From assembly GCA_937998875.1 (NCBI GenBank), contig CALLBO010000063.1, positions 1 to 64,000 of the forward strand: 64,000 nucleotides of DNA. The letters are read 5' to 3'. Origin of the DNA: an uncultured Granulosicoccaceae bacterium. GTDB lineage: Bacteria > Pseudomonadota > Gammaproteobacteria > Granulosicoccales > Granulosicoccaceae. A model generated the notes under the pieces. It did not search any database. It was given only the letters and a program-made list of their open reading frames with translations, and had not been told where the DNA came from. Numbering within the stretch: the first letter of the stretch is position 1; every line of letters starts with the position of its first letter. Below, piece by piece: positions 19,830 to 29,441 of this stretch. Position numbers and translations under genes: made by a program.

Positions 19830-20369
19830 CTAACTGGCGAGATCTACAGCCCGCTCGGTGCTTGGCTTCACAATCTTGCGTCTGGCAGGTTTGTATCTGA
19901 TCAACGGACCGTCCGCTGTATTGCCGGCGGACGCTCTGGGTACCACCGCAACTTTTGTTTTGCGCTGCTCCTGGATTTTTTTGCGTGACGCTTTGCGAAT
20001 TGCCTGTGCTGCCTTCTGCCGGACTTTTAATGCAGATCGCGCCCAGTCGCGATGCTCAGGAGATACCATCCCAACCGCTTCACCTTGCAGGTTGTAACGC
20101 TTGTCATGCTTGGTCATTCCATACAAATAGCCATAGCTTGTTGTATGGCGTTTAATAACTTCGCGAACTACGCGTGTAGAGAGCTGAGGGTTTTCATCAC
20201 GGTGTGCAAGAATTTCCTTGTGAATCTGCAGAGACAACGGGCGAAGGTCTGGCCCGCGGGTAAAAGATTCCGGCCAGCGCTTTATCAACCAACGCTGGAC
20301 ATCTTTTACTTTGTCTGACGACCATTTCTTATTCATCTGTCTAGTTTTAAAAACTCCGTTCGGAAGCAT
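19830..20369 (-). CDS. ProQ/FinO domain RNA chaperone
   Basis: The protein has 179 residues, or 168 if it starts at the second Met (20336). The ProQ/FinO fold spans ~14-115: LIKRWPESFTRGPDLRPLSLQIHKEI, then STRVVREVIKRHTTSYGYLYGM, then RYNLQGEAVGMVSPEHRDWA. These match the conserved PLKIGI, LRxAL-xxYTxSxxYL and RxxLxG patterns of the family. A long basic tail (~116-179) follows, as in many ProQ proteins. It probably binds sRNAs and mRNA 3' ends. Neither candidate start has a strong Shine-Dalgarno. Confidence 0.86.
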   Translation of the reverse strand: MLPNGVFKTRQMNKKWSSDKVKDVQRWLIKRWPESFTRGPDLRPLSLQIHKEILAHRDENPQLSTRVVREVIKRHTTSYGYLYGMTKHDKRYNLQGEAVGMVSPEHRDWARSALKVRQKAAQAIRKASRKKIQEQRKTKVAVVPRASAGNTADGPLIRYKPARRKIVKPSTERAVDLAS

Positions 20370-20690
20370 GTTTTAAGTCTTTGAGCATAAAGGACACACG
20401 TACAGCTGCAAAGTTCACAGGATGTCTGTGTGGAAGGGAATCGCAAGAGAGTGCCAAGACTCTACACGTATAGTCGAATTGTGACTGAAAACAACTGTAG
20501 ACAACACTATTAAAAGCGCCAATTCATTACGTACAACTACTGCTATTACCGTTTTCACACTGGGCGTAGAATTCGCCCGGTTAACGGGGGATCAGTTGCA
20601 AGTGTCGGAAACAATTTTTTAAATACCTCGATTCTGGCACTAATTTTTTGTCTGGTTTCAGGTACCCTCTCCGCTCGTTTCATCCCACAG
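20370..20690. other. Divergent intergenic region between the ProQ-like and MepK-like genes
   Basis: This presumably carries both promoters and is fairly A+T-rich. A 5-bp inverted repeat GGGCG/CGCCC near 20564-20580 is the only structure I noted. I cannot assign -35/-10 boxes with confidence and I see no gene. Confidence 0.35.
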
Positions 20691-21269
20691 ATGCTGTTTG
20701 AGGGCTCGATGTTACAGACTAATAAGGTACGGTTTTCTCGCCAGAGACGGCTTGCATTGCTTGCGGCACTTGGGAGTTCGTGTGTTCCCTATGGAAACGC
20801 TATTGCCAGTCTGAGCACCTACCCGGAATTGTCTCTATCTCTGTACAACCTGCACACGACTGAATCTTTCAACGGTGTTTTTTGGGCAGCCGGTAGCTAT
20901 GACACCGACGCTCTCGGTCAAATAAACAGCCTGCTACGGGACCACCGCACCAATGGTGTAGTTGAGATAGACCCGCGACTATTATCAATGCTCTATCTCG
21001 TTCGCAATAGGGTAGAAAATGCATCGCAACCTTTCAGTATTATTTCCGGCTATCGCTCCGCGGAGACCAACCGTAAGCTAGCCCTGCGCAACTCCGGTGT
21101 AGCGAAAAACAGCTATCACATCAAAGGCCGTGCAGTGGACATCCGGTTGCCCGGTATAGAAACCTCGCAACTCAAGGAAGCCGGTTTATCGCTCCGGGTT
21201 GGTGGCGTGGGCTACTATGAGAAATCAGACTTTATACATCTCGATACAGGTCCTTTCAGAACCTGGTGA
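20691..21269 (+). CDS. mepK: MepK-like murein endopeptidase (DUF882, YcbK family)
   Basis: The protein closely follows E. coli MepK/YcbK, a periplasmic M15-fold metallopeptidase that cleaves D,D- and L,D (3-3) peptidoglycan cross-links. Zinc ligands sit in SYHIKGRAVDI (~141) and DFIHLDTG (~181), with SGYRSAETN before them. The N-terminus has two arginines before a hydrophobic segment (QRRLALLAALGSS), resembling the Tat signal of the E. coli protein. The start at 20691 or the ATG at 20709 are both possible. It converges with the following membrane-protein gene after 14 bp. Confidence 0.88.
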   Translation: MLFEGSMLQTNKVRFSRQRRLALLAALGSSCVPYGNAIASLSTYPELSLSLYNLHTTESFNGVFWAAGSYDTDALGQINSLLRDHRTNGVVEIDPRLLSMLYLVRNRVENASQPFSIISGYRSAETNRKLALRNSGVAKNSYHIKGRAVDIRLPGIETSQLKEAGLSLRVGGVGYYEKSDFIHLDTGPFRTW

Positions 21270-21283
21270 GAAACCTCCTGTCG

Positions 21284-22573
21284 CTACGCAATACCCTCAA
21301 CTGCGTATAACAGCAACACTGCTACACCGTACATAACCAGTACATAAGGCCAGTTCCAAAAAGCACCTTTCCAGCTTGGTATTCCGTAGCGTCCCTGAAA
21401 AACCAGGTGCGTCCCTGACAGTGGACTTGCGCAGGTACCAAGTCCCCACGCCAATAAATAACACACTGCCAGAAGATCCGGTGCCGGGTTTAGCGTCATA
21501 AGTAACGGCGTCGCACCCGATATAGTTACGATCGGATGTAGCCCTGCCACAGCCAGTAGAATGATCACACCGAGTAGCAGTGAAGCAGAAGCCGCGGTAA
21601 ATCCTGATAGCGAGGGTAGAAAGCTGTCATTAATCACGGCAACAAGCCCTGCTGCAAGCACACCAGCTGCAAGAAACAGTTGTAGTTCGTTGATCATTGT
21701 CGGTAGGCCGCCGACGACGAAACGTGTAAGTATGCGCCTGGCACCAAGCCCTTCCCGAAACAACAACACGACGACCGTTAACAGTAAAGACGACAATGAT
21801 ATGTGTGTTAACACCGACCACTCAGGAGCCAGACTATTCAGCATCAGTATAATCGCTGCCAGCGCTGCAGGGATCCACAGGTTGTAAAAATTAACAGGAT
21901 AGCCTTTGAACTTTTGGACCTGTTGCCAATAGCGCAACCTCACCTCGAGCACCACCACTACAAAGCTCACCATTGCGAATGGCAGACACGCAAGAATGGC
22001 AAATCCTATCCGCATGTCGGGTACGTTGGTTAATACAGCAGCCATGCCACCGAAAAACGGTGACCAGGTTGAAGTTGAGGTAAAGACGCGGGTAATGGAC
22101 TGCGAGGCAAGCCGGTCTAGTACTTTGTGCTTATGCAATACGTCAGAAAAGAGAATAGGCGCGGAAATATTGATTACCGACCCGAACAGACATACACCTG
22201 CCAGTGTTTTTAAAAACGCACCAAAACCAACCGGCAGAGCGACCTTGTTTGTGGTGGTTGCAGGTAATGCGATCAGGCGTAGAAATCCCACTGACGCCAG
22301 CATCGTCACTAAGCCGGTATTGCTTCCTATGGCCTGCAACCATAGTGCGTTGCCGTCACGCAGTTGTCCGACAAGCAATAGCGCCACGCCGGCAAATGCA
22401 ATTACGACAGTTTGATAGCGCTGCGATTTCTTAACATCAACGAACAGCAGACAAACCATACTCCAGCCAACAACTCCCGCCACCCAGGTTGGCACAATGC
22501 GTCCGCCGATGTCACTGACCAGCGTAAGCGCCATCATGATGGCGACTAGAATTCCTCCAGTGGCAACCCTCAC
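21284..22573 (-). CDS. Polytopic membrane protein, ion-transporter-like, unrecognised
   Basis: The 429-residue protein is hydrophobic throughout, with about 11-12 predicted helices. Two regions rich in Ser/Thr/Pro/Gly (SSTSTWSPFFGGMAA-like around 170, and ATPLLMTLNP plus ASPLSGTHLVFQGR around 355-400) lie in equivalent halves, as in transporters of the ion-transporter (ArsB/DASS-like) superfamily. The substrate is unknown. The first start is GTG. A very good GGAGGA ribosome site occurs inside the N-terminal codons (~22554) and an ATG follows 16 nt later (22537), so translation may begin there. Confidence 0.6.
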   Translation of the reverse strand: MRVATGGILVAIMMALTLVSDIGGRIVPTWVAGVVGWSMVCLLFVDVKKSQRYQTVVIAFAGVALLLVGQLRDGNALWLQAIGSNTGLVTMLASVGFLRLIALPATTTNKVALPVGFGAFLKTLAGVCLFGSVINISAPILFSDVLHKHKVLDRLASQSITRVFTSTSTWSPFFGGMAAVLTNVPDMRIGFAILACLPFAMVSFVVVVLEVRLRYWQQVQKFKGYPVNFYNLWIPAALAAIILMLNSLAPEWSVLTHISLSSLLLTVVVLLFREGLGARRILTRFVVGGLPTMINELQLFLAAGVLAAGLVAVINDSFLPSLSGFTAASASLLLGVIILLAVAGLHPIVTISGATPLLMTLNPAPDLLAVCYLLAWGLGTCASPLSGTHLVFQGRYGIPSWKGAFWNWPYVLVMYGVAVLLLYAVEGIA

Positions 22574-22623
22574 CTCAGGTGCTGCAAGTGGGAAAGTCTT
22601 TTACCGAACTTCCCGCACCGCCA

Positions 22624-23334
22624 TTAGGCAACATATCGGGATTTGATCGAATTATATTCCGCTACTAACTCGTCAATGATGTCCTGCTGATACTCACGCA
22701 ATCCACCCAGCAGCATGTTTTTACGCCCTGTACCTACAACAGCATCATTGCTGACGATGTTAAAGTTAAGGGTTACCTCACCTTTCTTGCCATCTGCTTT
22801 TAAGCTTGATTCTGTAAACGCAAGATCAAAACTATCGCATGTCGTATTCTCAAGTTCGATCGACATACTCTTGTATATTACCAACGGTCGCTGCGGGTTT
22901 ATCATGACGTGATGTTTTTTCATCAAATCAACCAACAGGAATGGAAACGTCTTGCCCGAGAATTTCACATAGGCGGCAATCAAAGCGTTGTTGGCCGCGT
23001 CCGACTCTACTGTGTTGCCGCTAAACGTCACGTCGAGATAGCATTTATTGGTATTGTCTGACATTCGCAGTGCGTTTTCCTGCAATTGCAGTTCAAGCGT
23101 GACGCGGTCATCAACCATTTGCTCGAACTCGAAATTCATTGATGCATGGGCGTGGTAGAGATCGAGTACCACGGCAAACAATAAATCACCCGGCACGCAG
23201 AAGCGTCGTGCATCAGGGTTATGAATCGGATTAAAGTCGCCGGCGACCTCTTTAGCAAACGCACTTGCCGCATCGCGGGTGAATGTCAGCGCGTTATTTT
23301 CCGAAGCAAAGTTGTAGTAATCGTCAACTTTCAA
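22624..23334 (-). CDS. DUF3581 family protein (hot-dog-like)
   Basis: The 236-residue protein has the DUF3581 signature, VAGDFNPIHNPDARRFCVPGDLLF at ~30-53. FNPIHNPDARRF resembles the substrate-binding segment of MaoC/hot-dog enzymes, but no activity is known. The start is TTG, supported by GGAG 7 nt upstream. It lies between the membrane-protein gene and tRNA-Phe on the minus strand. Confidence 0.85.
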   Translation of the reverse strand: MKVDDYYNFASENNALTFTRDAASAFAKEVAGDFNPIHNPDARRFCVPGDLLFAVVLDLYHAHASMNFEFEQMVDDRVTLELQLQENALRMSDNTNKCYLDVTFSGNTVESDAANNALIAAYVKFSGKTFPFLLVDLMKKHHVMINPQRPLVIYKSMSIELENTTCDSFDLAFTESSLKADGKKGEVTLNFNIVSNDAVVGTGRKNMLLGGLREYQQDIIDELVAEYNSIKSRYVA

Positions 23335-23458
23335 AAAGAGACTCCAGCGTAGTATGGACTTTTAAGCGGAGTATGCCCGACGGGCACACAGAAGTCCCGA
23401 CGCAGCAAGTTCGTGACACGGCCTCGCTCGATAGGCTGATAGTGGGTGGTGGAAATAA

Positions 23459-23534
23459 TGGTGGCCAGGGACGGAATCGAACCGCCGACACGGGGATTTT
23501 CAGTCCCCTGCTCTACCGACTGAGCTACCTGGCC
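23459..23534 (-). tRNA. tRNA-Phe (anticodon GAA)
   Basis: A 76-nt tRNA is encoded with its own CCA. The acceptor stem is GGCCAGG/CCTGGCC. The D arm is AGCTCAGTCGGTAGAGC. The anticodon arm is GGGGACTGAAAATCCCC with GAA, and the T arm contains GGTTCGATTCC. All invariant positions are present. Confidence 0.98.
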
Positions 23535-23725
23535 AAGGTGTTGCGGGTGGGAAGCTGGACACCACCGTTTTGGCAGACGCGTATTAGACCACAGTCGGGC
23601 GGTGAGTCAAGGCCGTATGACCTGAAGTGTGGTGAGTCGTATGTCGAGTCACACTATCACCTGTTGATTATTACCGCATTGTTCAACTCGCACTGATCGT
23701 GCAACCCGGCAAGGGCCATCCAGGG

Positions 23726-23998
23726 TCAGTCGCTTTGCGGCACAAAGCCATCCGGTTTATCTGACCCCCCTTCGAAAAAGAATTTCTCCATCTCTTCTTC
23801 AAGAAACTTACGCGCTTTGGGGTCAACTGGTGTCAGACGATATTCGTTGATTAGCATCGTTTGATGGCCCATCCACGATTGCCAGGCTTCCTTTGACACG
23901 TTGTCGTAGATCCGCTTGCCGAGATCACCCGGGTAGGTCGGACGATCGAGACCTTCGGCTTCTTTGTCTAGTTTTACGCAATTGACCATACGAGCCAT
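23726..23998 (-). CDS. yggX: Probable Fe(2+)-trafficking protein
   Basis: YggX is a 90-residue cytosolic protein linked to iron-sulfur protection from oxidation. The N-terminus [24 protein letters not shown] is diagnostic and [17 protein letters not shown] follows. The ATG at 23998 has a GGAGA Shine-Dalgarno 5 nt upstream, which decides the start over a longer in-frame reading. It follows mutY by 83 bp, the common mutY-yggX pairing. Confidence 0.96.
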   Translation of the reverse strand: MARMVNCVKLDKEAEGLDRPTYPGDLGKRIYDNVSKEAWQSWMGHQTMLINEYRLTPVDPKARKFLEEEMEKFFFEGGSDKPDGFVPQSD

Positions 23999-24081
23999 GG
24001 TGTTCTCCATATAATTGAGAATGTTAATTCGTGATTTTAATTCGATGCCAATATTCATGCGGCAAAATTTAGTGCGACTGC

Positions 24082-25155
24082 TCAGAGCAGGGTGTGAGTG
24101 AGTTTCTCCAGGAGTCGCTTGACCGGTGCCGAACACCCGCCTGGCAACTCGCCATCAACCCAACAGCCATTGTTTTCATCCATAATGCGTCGACCGGACG
24201 CATGATTCAACGCAATTTTAACCGGCGTAATCTCAAGATCGAAATGGGTGAAGCTGTGTTTTAGTTGATGCCACTGTTCAGTCTGGTGGTTGTCGTACTT
24301 GCCCAATGCACCCGCAAATTGATGCAAAGTTTCAAGATCATCAAACTGCGGAAAGCTCCAGAGCCCACCCCAGATACCGCTTGGTGGCCTGCGTTGCAGC
24401 AATACAGCATTATCGTTCACCACCAATAACATCAGTGTCTTTCTAACCGGCTTGGTTTTCTTTGGTTTTTTGTGCGGCCAGTTTGTGGGCAGACCTGTCT
24501 GATAGCCCTGACATTTTTTCTGCAACGGACAACGTCCGCAACCCGGATTTGATCGGGTACAGACCGTCGCACCCAGATCCATCATTGCCTGATTGAATTT
24601 GCCGGTGTTTTCTACCGGGGTGAGTGCTGTTGTTAGCGCCCATAATTGTTTCTCAACAGCGCTTTGTCCATACCAGCCATCAACACAACGGTAACGGCAA
24701 AGTACACGCTTCACGTTGCCATCAAGTATCGGGGCGGACACACCCGACCCCAGACTCAGTATTGCACCTGCGGTGGATCGTCCAATACCGGGTAATGCCT
24801 GCAGGCCTTCAAGCGTCACGGGCAGCTCACCGTCGTGCTCACTGATAATCAGTTGTGCGGCTTTGTGTAAGTTGCGACCGCGTGCGTAATAGCCAAGCCC
24901 GGTCCACAACGCCAACACGTCATCCTGTGAGGCATTTGCCAGATGTGCTACCGAACTGAACTGCTGCATAAAGCGATTAAAATAGGGAATTACGGTTGCA
25001 ACCTGCGTTTGTTGCAACATGATCTCAGACACCCAGACCCGGTACGGGGTCGGGTTCTGTTGCCATGGAAGGTCTTTACGACCCGACTCCTCAAACCAGT
25101 CCAGTACGGTTGCAGAAAATTCTGCACATTGTTTTTTAGCAGGAATGGTGGCCAT
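24082..25155 (-). CDS. mutY: Adenine DNA glycosylase
   Basis: MutY removes adenine mispaired with 8-oxoguanine. The ATG at 25155 gives 357 residues. The glycosylase domain shows [23 protein letters not shown], the HhH-GPD loop [17 protein letters not shown] and the catalytic Asp in [10 protein letters not shown]. The [4Fe-4S] cluster is C-x6-C-x2-C-x5-C ([17 protein letters not shown]). A C-terminal NUDIX-like domain (~225-350) recognises 8-oxoG. A longer in-frame start at 25221 would overlap the asmA-like gene by 11 bp. Confidence 0.96.
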   Translation of the reverse strand: MATIPAKKQCAEFSATVLDWFEESGRKDLPWQQNPTPYRVWVSEIMLQQTQVATVIPYFNRFMQQFSSVAHLANASQDDVLALWTGLGYYARGRNLHKAAQLIISEHDGELPVTLEGLQALPGIGRSTAGAILSLGSGVSAPILDGNVKRVLCRYRCVDGWYGQSAVEKQLWALTTALTPVENTGKFNQAMMDLGATVCTRSNPGCGRCPLQKKCQGYQTGLPTNWPHKKPKKTKPVRKTLMLLVVNDNAVLLQRRPPSGIWGGLWSFPQFDDLETLHQFAGALGKYDNHQTEQWHQLKHSFTHFDLEITPVKIALNHASGRRIMDENNGCWVDGELPGGCSAPVKRLLEKLTHTLL

Positions 25156-25210
25156 TAGTGATACATTGGATCTGCGCTGGATGCTGTCGAATTCATGAAC
25201 CGGACAGGTC

Positions 25211-27859
25211 CTAATACTCACTCAACAACTCTGTGTGGTCTTTTTCTAAATTTTTCTGAAGCCGTTTCCGGAGTGCATTTTTTTCAATCTCAATCTGTTG
25301 CAGAAGATCTTCGGTTGAGGCCTCATCCTGTTGCTTTTCCTGTCGGCTGTTTTCAGCTGCCTCCTGTTGTTCTTTCTCCAGTCTGAGTCGGAGGTCATCT
25401 TTCTCCAACGCGATCTGTTCCTGCACACCTTCCCGCTGTGACGCAGAAGAGCCGGTATAGTGTGTTTTGACTTCAGTCACGATACCTGACTTGAAAGTAT
25501 TCACCAACAACCGTGGCAGATCACCTGTCAGGGCAGAATACCGTCCGCGGACTGGTATGGTCAGCTCAACATCCAGCAAGGGCTGCTGCGTCTGCGCTTG
25601 CTGTGTTTTCAGATTGGAATTGACACTCAAGTGAAGCAGGTAGTCTATTGTCCGGCCACTCAAATTGATGCCACCCTCACCCATCACAGTGGCGTGCGGC
25701 GAGGTAAATATCAAATCTTCATTGGTTAAGACGCTATCAGCCAGTATTGCAGACATACTGAGTTCACTGAAATTTGTTTCTGGCCCTTTATTTTGCGCTT
25801 TATCTGCTAATGCGACAGCGTTGTCAGACGGACTCACACTGACTGAACCTGAGCTGTCGACCTCCTGACTGCTAACAAACTGTACTCCCGCTTCATGCAA
25901 CTCTGCCGTAATATCAATTCCTGTAAGGGTGCCGTCCGTCACACTTAGCGATAGTGCGCCATTGGCATGCTCAAGCATGCGTGACCAGATTAATCCTCGT
26001 GCCAATATATCAATACTGAGGTTGGCAATGCCGGTTAGTGGAGCAACGCTACCCAGAGCGTCCTGCAGCAATGTTTCTGCGTTCAGACTGTTCATGTTGC
26101 CAGTGACGGTTAACAACGGTTCATCAGATTGCACGTCGAGGGACGCGGTTGAAAAGAATGAACCGGAGTAGAGATCGGCAGTGGCTTCGGTAATTTCAAT
26201 CCGGCCGTTTTCTGCCACCAGTGGGATCACTGAATTTTGCGCGCTTACCCCACCAAGCGTGATTTCTGCGATGGCAATTTCACCGTCGAGCTTTAATTGT
26301 CGCAACGCTTCTACGGGTATGATGCTGTGACTTTGCCTGGCGTCCGCGTCAGGTGTTGTGTTGTCGGACTGCACCGGTGATCGCGTTGGTGATTGACCCT
26401 GTGATTCAGGTTGCGGTTGAGTTTGCGATTCAGAGGGCGCGGGCACTTGCGCTGGGAGGTATCGGTCCACATTGATTTTATCTACCGACAAGGCGTAAGT
26501 CACCGGCAGACTGTCGGCGTGGATATCGGAGACTTCGATACTGCCAGAGATATTCGTATCATCCAGCTGCAATTCAATTTGATTAAATGACAAGAGTTGT
26601 CCGGACTGTCTGATGTCTGCTGACAACTGCGCTTGCTGCATCACGCTGTCATCGTTGAAAGCCACACCAAAGATAGACGCCCACGGAGCCGGGTTAAATG
26701 GATTGGATTGCAATCTCCCACTCAACACACCAGAGGCGGTAGGGTTGGCAATCTGAAAATCACCATTGAAATTAAGGTCACTGACTGATGCTTCAAATTG
26801 CTCTATGCGTAAAACATCATCGCTGTAGTCAAGTCGCGCAGAGACTTGTGCACTCTCTAGCAACTCGTCTGGAATCTGGTCTTTACTGAAAGTTGTAAAC
26901 TGATCAAGCACTGTCATAGCGTTGAATTCACCACTCGACAACAACCCTGTTAAGTGAATGTTATCCTCCCAGTCGGCTACCTGAAATTCACCACTTATAG
27001 GGACTCCAGTCAGTAACCCGTCAACTAGCGTGATGTCGATATTAGCGGCATTAAGATCAGCGACTAATTCACCTTGGGCAGAAAGGGGTAACGGATCAAT
27101 TGGAAGTGCTGTGCCCGAGGTTACTGTGTCAATGTTAAGCTGCTGCAGTGCGTAGATATTGTTCACCAGATCTACCGCAATCTCACCATCTGCGCTGATT
27201 GAGGAGTTCACACCGGCTGCTGTGCTATTGATGAAATTAAATTCAGACTCAAACGAAAATGGCTCAGACAGCACAAAGGTGCCGGTAGCAAGATCCAGAT
27301 TATTTAGCGCTATGAAACTCTCATCGCGCTCATCTGAGTAGCTGACAGCAGACTCCATGATTTGCATATCACCGGCAGACAACGCTGCGATAATCGGCGC
27401 ACTGGCTTCAATTTCACGCACAACGTTTTCATCTGATACGGTTTCCACTACGGCTGTGGTGGCCATCAGATCATCCCAATTGGTTTTGCCATCTGCATTG
27501 CGCTGCAACTTTAACGTCAGTCCATGCAATATTACTTTTTCAATCTTTATACGGCCGGCCAGTAACGGCGCAGCTGCCACTTGAAATTCCGCTGACCTAA
27601 TCGTTGCGAATTCAGGATCGGCAAAACCTTCTGCGTTACTCAGACTGACTTCGGTGAGTGACAATCCGGGGCGCGGAAACAAGCGGATCTTCAAATCACC
27701 CGCGATCTGTAATTGCCGGCCGGTGTGTTCAAAGACCCTTGTTTCCAGCTGCGCTTTTTGACGGCTGAAATCAAACTGACTTACCGCAAAAACACCCACG
27801 ACCGCAACGATTGCTACCAGAGCAATCAGGCCGAGTGTTATGCGGTTAAAAAGTGTCAT
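25211..27859 (-). CDS. AsmA family protein
   Basis: The 882-residue protein has a single N-terminal membrane anchor (~8-28) followed by a periplasmic AsmA/VPS13-like beta-groove domain, with [26 protein letters not shown] at ~50. The family shuttles phospholipids or affects outer-membrane biogenesis. A proline/glutamine linker (~465-500) and a C-terminal charged coiled coil (~815-882, many Glu/Lys/Gln) stand out. It precedes mutY, the usual asmA-mutY-yggX order. Confidence 0.92.
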   Translation of the reverse strand: MTLFNRITLGLIALVAIVAVVGVFAVSQFDFSRQKAQLETRVFEHTGRQLQIAGDLKIRLFPRPGLSLTEVSLSNAEGFADPEFATIRSAEFQVAAAPLLAGRIKIEKVILHGLTLKLQRNADGKTNWDDLMATTAVVETVSDENVVREIEASAPIIAALSAGDMQIMESAVSYSDERDESFIALNNLDLATGTFVLSEPFSFESEFNFINSTAAGVNSSISADGEIAVDLVNNIYALQQLNIDTVTSGTALPIDPLPLSAQGELVADLNAANIDITLVDGLLTGVPISGEFQVADWEDNIHLTGLLSSGEFNAMTVLDQFTTFSKDQIPDELLESAQVSARLDYSDDVLRIEQFEASVSDLNFNGDFQIANPTASGVLSGRLQSNPFNPAPWASIFGVAFNDDSVMQQAQLSADIRQSGQLLSFNQIELQLDDTNISGSIEVSDIHADSLPVTYALSVDKINVDRYLPAQVPAPSESQTQPQPESQGQSPTRSPVQSDNTTPDADARQSHSIIPVEALRQLKLDGEIAIAEITLGGVSAQNSVIPLVAENGRIEITEATADLYSGSFFSTASLDVQSDEPLLTVTGNMNSLNAETLLQDALGSVAPLTGIANLSIDILARGLIWSRMLEHANGALSLSVTDGTLTGIDITAELHEAGVQFVSSQEVDSSGSVSVSPSDNAVALADKAQNKGPETNFSELSMSAILADSVLTNEDLIFTSPHATVMGEGGINLSGRTIDYLLHLSVNSNLKTQQAQTQQPLLDVELTIPVRGRYSALTGDLPRLLVNTFKSGIVTEVKTHYTGSSASQREGVQEQIALEKDDLRLRLEKEQQEAAENSRQEKQQDEASTEDLLQQIEIEKNALRKRLQKNLEKDHTELLSEY

Positions 27860-28051
27860 TCAGTCAGTGCAATTGTAAAAAAGCATGTCAGCGGCTTCGG
27901 GCAGAGAGGAATCGACGTCCAACCCTGCATTGTGCAACAGGTCACGCCACTAATAAACAAAACAAAAGAGGCAGGTTCTTGCCGGTTTTCACCCCGAATC
28001 TACCTTGATTATAGTCACTGCAATCAGAACGGCTGCTGTCCTTGCGCCGTG

Positions 28052-28528
28052 CTATTCAGCTGTCCAGTGGCCGGACTTTCCACCTTGCTTCTCAAGCAGG
28101 CGAACGTTGGTCATGCACATGCCGCGATCAACCGCCTTGCACATATCGTAGATGGTCAGCAGCGCGACTTGCACTGCCGTCAATGCCTCCATCTCAACAC
28201 CGGTTTGTGAGCGGGTTTCCGTGCGTACCTCACAGCTGATTGCCGATTCTGTGGTATCGATGACATAAGACACATCAACGTGTGTCAGACCAATCGGATG
28301 ACACAGCGGGATCAAATCACTGGTGCGTTTGCTTGCCATGATGCCAGCCACCCGGGCAATACCTAGAACGTCACCCTTTTTATGCTTTCCCTCTGTGATC
28401 ATCTGCAGCGTATCGGCTTGCATGGTGATGGTGCCGGTGGCAATCGCAATCCGCCTGGTGATGTCCTTATCACCCACATCGACCATATGTGCGTGGCCTT
28501 GTTGATTAAAATGCGTCAGATCAGACAT
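28052..28528 (-). CDS. moaC: Cyclic pyranopterin monophosphate synthase
   Basis: MoaC converts the MoaA product to cPMP in molybdenum cofactor synthesis. The 158 residues show [14 protein letters not shown], the substrate site [15 protein letters not shown] and [23 protein letters not shown]. The start is ATG. It is divergent from moaD-moaE with 149 bp between the start codons; moaA is not in the window. Confidence 0.97.
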   Translation of the reverse strand: MSDLTHFNQQGHAHMVDVGDKDITRRIAIATGTITMQADTLQMITEGKHKKGDVLGIARVAGIMASKRTSDLIPLCHPIGLTHVDVSYVIDTTESAISCEVRTETRSQTGVEMEALTAVQVALLTIYDMCKAVDRGMCMTNVRLLEKQGGKSGHWTAE

Positions 28529-28677
28529 GTTTAGAGTATTCCGCCACCATAAGTCACCACATTACGCCACATGGCTTGCGCTCTCATTGCGCTGGTCAAC
28601 AATTCGGTGGGGCTGGAAATGAGACAAAACCGGACCGAATTAATTGCGCCAAAGCGCGCGACAGGCATAATGGGAGC

Positions 28678-28911
28678 ATGGCTATCAAAGTTAAATGTTT
28701 TGCCAGTATGCGCGAATATCTCGATCTGAGCGAACGTGAAATCGGCATTGACGGCATAAGTACCGTGGCTGATGTGTGGCGCGCGGTTGCCGGCGACAAG
28801 CCCATGCCGGACAACACACTATGTGCGGTCAATCAAAGCCAGGCCAACGCGGCTTTTAGCGTCAGTAGCGGTGATGAAGTGGCGTTTTTTCCGCCCGTGA
28901 CAGGCGGCTAG
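28678..28911 (+). CDS. moaD: Molybdopterin synthase small subunit
   Basis: MoaD is the ubiquitin-like sulfur carrier of molybdopterin synthase. The 77 residues end in the required Gly-Gly (PPVTGG), which becomes a thiocarboxylate. The ATG at 28678 (MAIKVKCFASMREYL) matches family starts; an in-frame extension to 28576 does not. It ends 3 bp before the moaE start. Confidence 0.94.
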   Translation: MAIKVKCFASMREYLDLSEREIGIDGISTVADVWRAVAGDKPMPDNTLCAVNQSQANAAFSVSSGDEVAFFPPVTGG

Positions 28912-28914
28912 TGG

Positions 28915-29382
28915 ATGGCCTCTGCCCACAGCACTCGGTCGGTCAAAGTTGTCACAGAAGCGCTGGACCCGTGGCAGGAACTCGCAGCCTATCAATCTCA
29001 ACACCTGACCGCAGGTAAGTTTGGAGCAACCGCAACGTTCGTCGGCACCATGCGCGATTTCAACGAGGGTGATGATGTTACCGGTATGACGCTGGAGCAC
29101 TACCCCGGTATGACCGAGGCGCAGTTACAACGGATCATCGACGAAGCGCAGGAACAATGGCCGCTGGAAGAGGTGTTGATCGTACATCGGGTTGGACCAA
29201 TATTGCCGGGTGATCCCATCGTGTTGGTTGCGTGCTGGTCCGCTCACCGGGCGGCCGCGTTTGAAGCCTGTCGTCATCTGATGGAAGCGCTCAAGTCACG
29301 TGCCCCTTTCTGGAAAAAAGAGACGCTTGCCGACCAAAGCCACCGATGGGTTGAGAAGAATACCGACGGCTACCACGCGTAA
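28915..29382 (+). CDS. moaE: Molybdopterin synthase large subunit
   Basis: MoaE (155 residues) joins MoaD to insert two sulfurs into cPMP. GATATFVGTMRDFNEGDDV, LEHYPGMTEAQ, HRVGPILPGD, and the active-site lysines in KSRAPFWKKE are visible. It follows moaD by 3 bp, so the two are translationally coupled. It converges with the Do-family protease gene. Confidence 0.97.
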   Translation: MASAHSTRSVKVVTEALDPWQELAAYQSQHLTAGKFGATATFVGTMRDFNEGDDVTGMTLEHYPGMTEAQLQRIIDEAQEQWPLEEVLIVHRVGPILPGDPIVLVACWSAHRAAAFEACRHLMEALKSRAPFWKKETLADQSHRWVEKNTDGYHA

Positions 29383-29441
29383 GGAGCAACCAGCAGCACT
29401 CTAAACAGCCCGACGATGCTACACTTTTTATCTGGCTACAG

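Noticed and set aside
23283-23696. 137-residue plus-strand frame near tRNA-Phe
   Set aside because: It runs antisense through the tRNA and the DUF3581 start and matches no protein.
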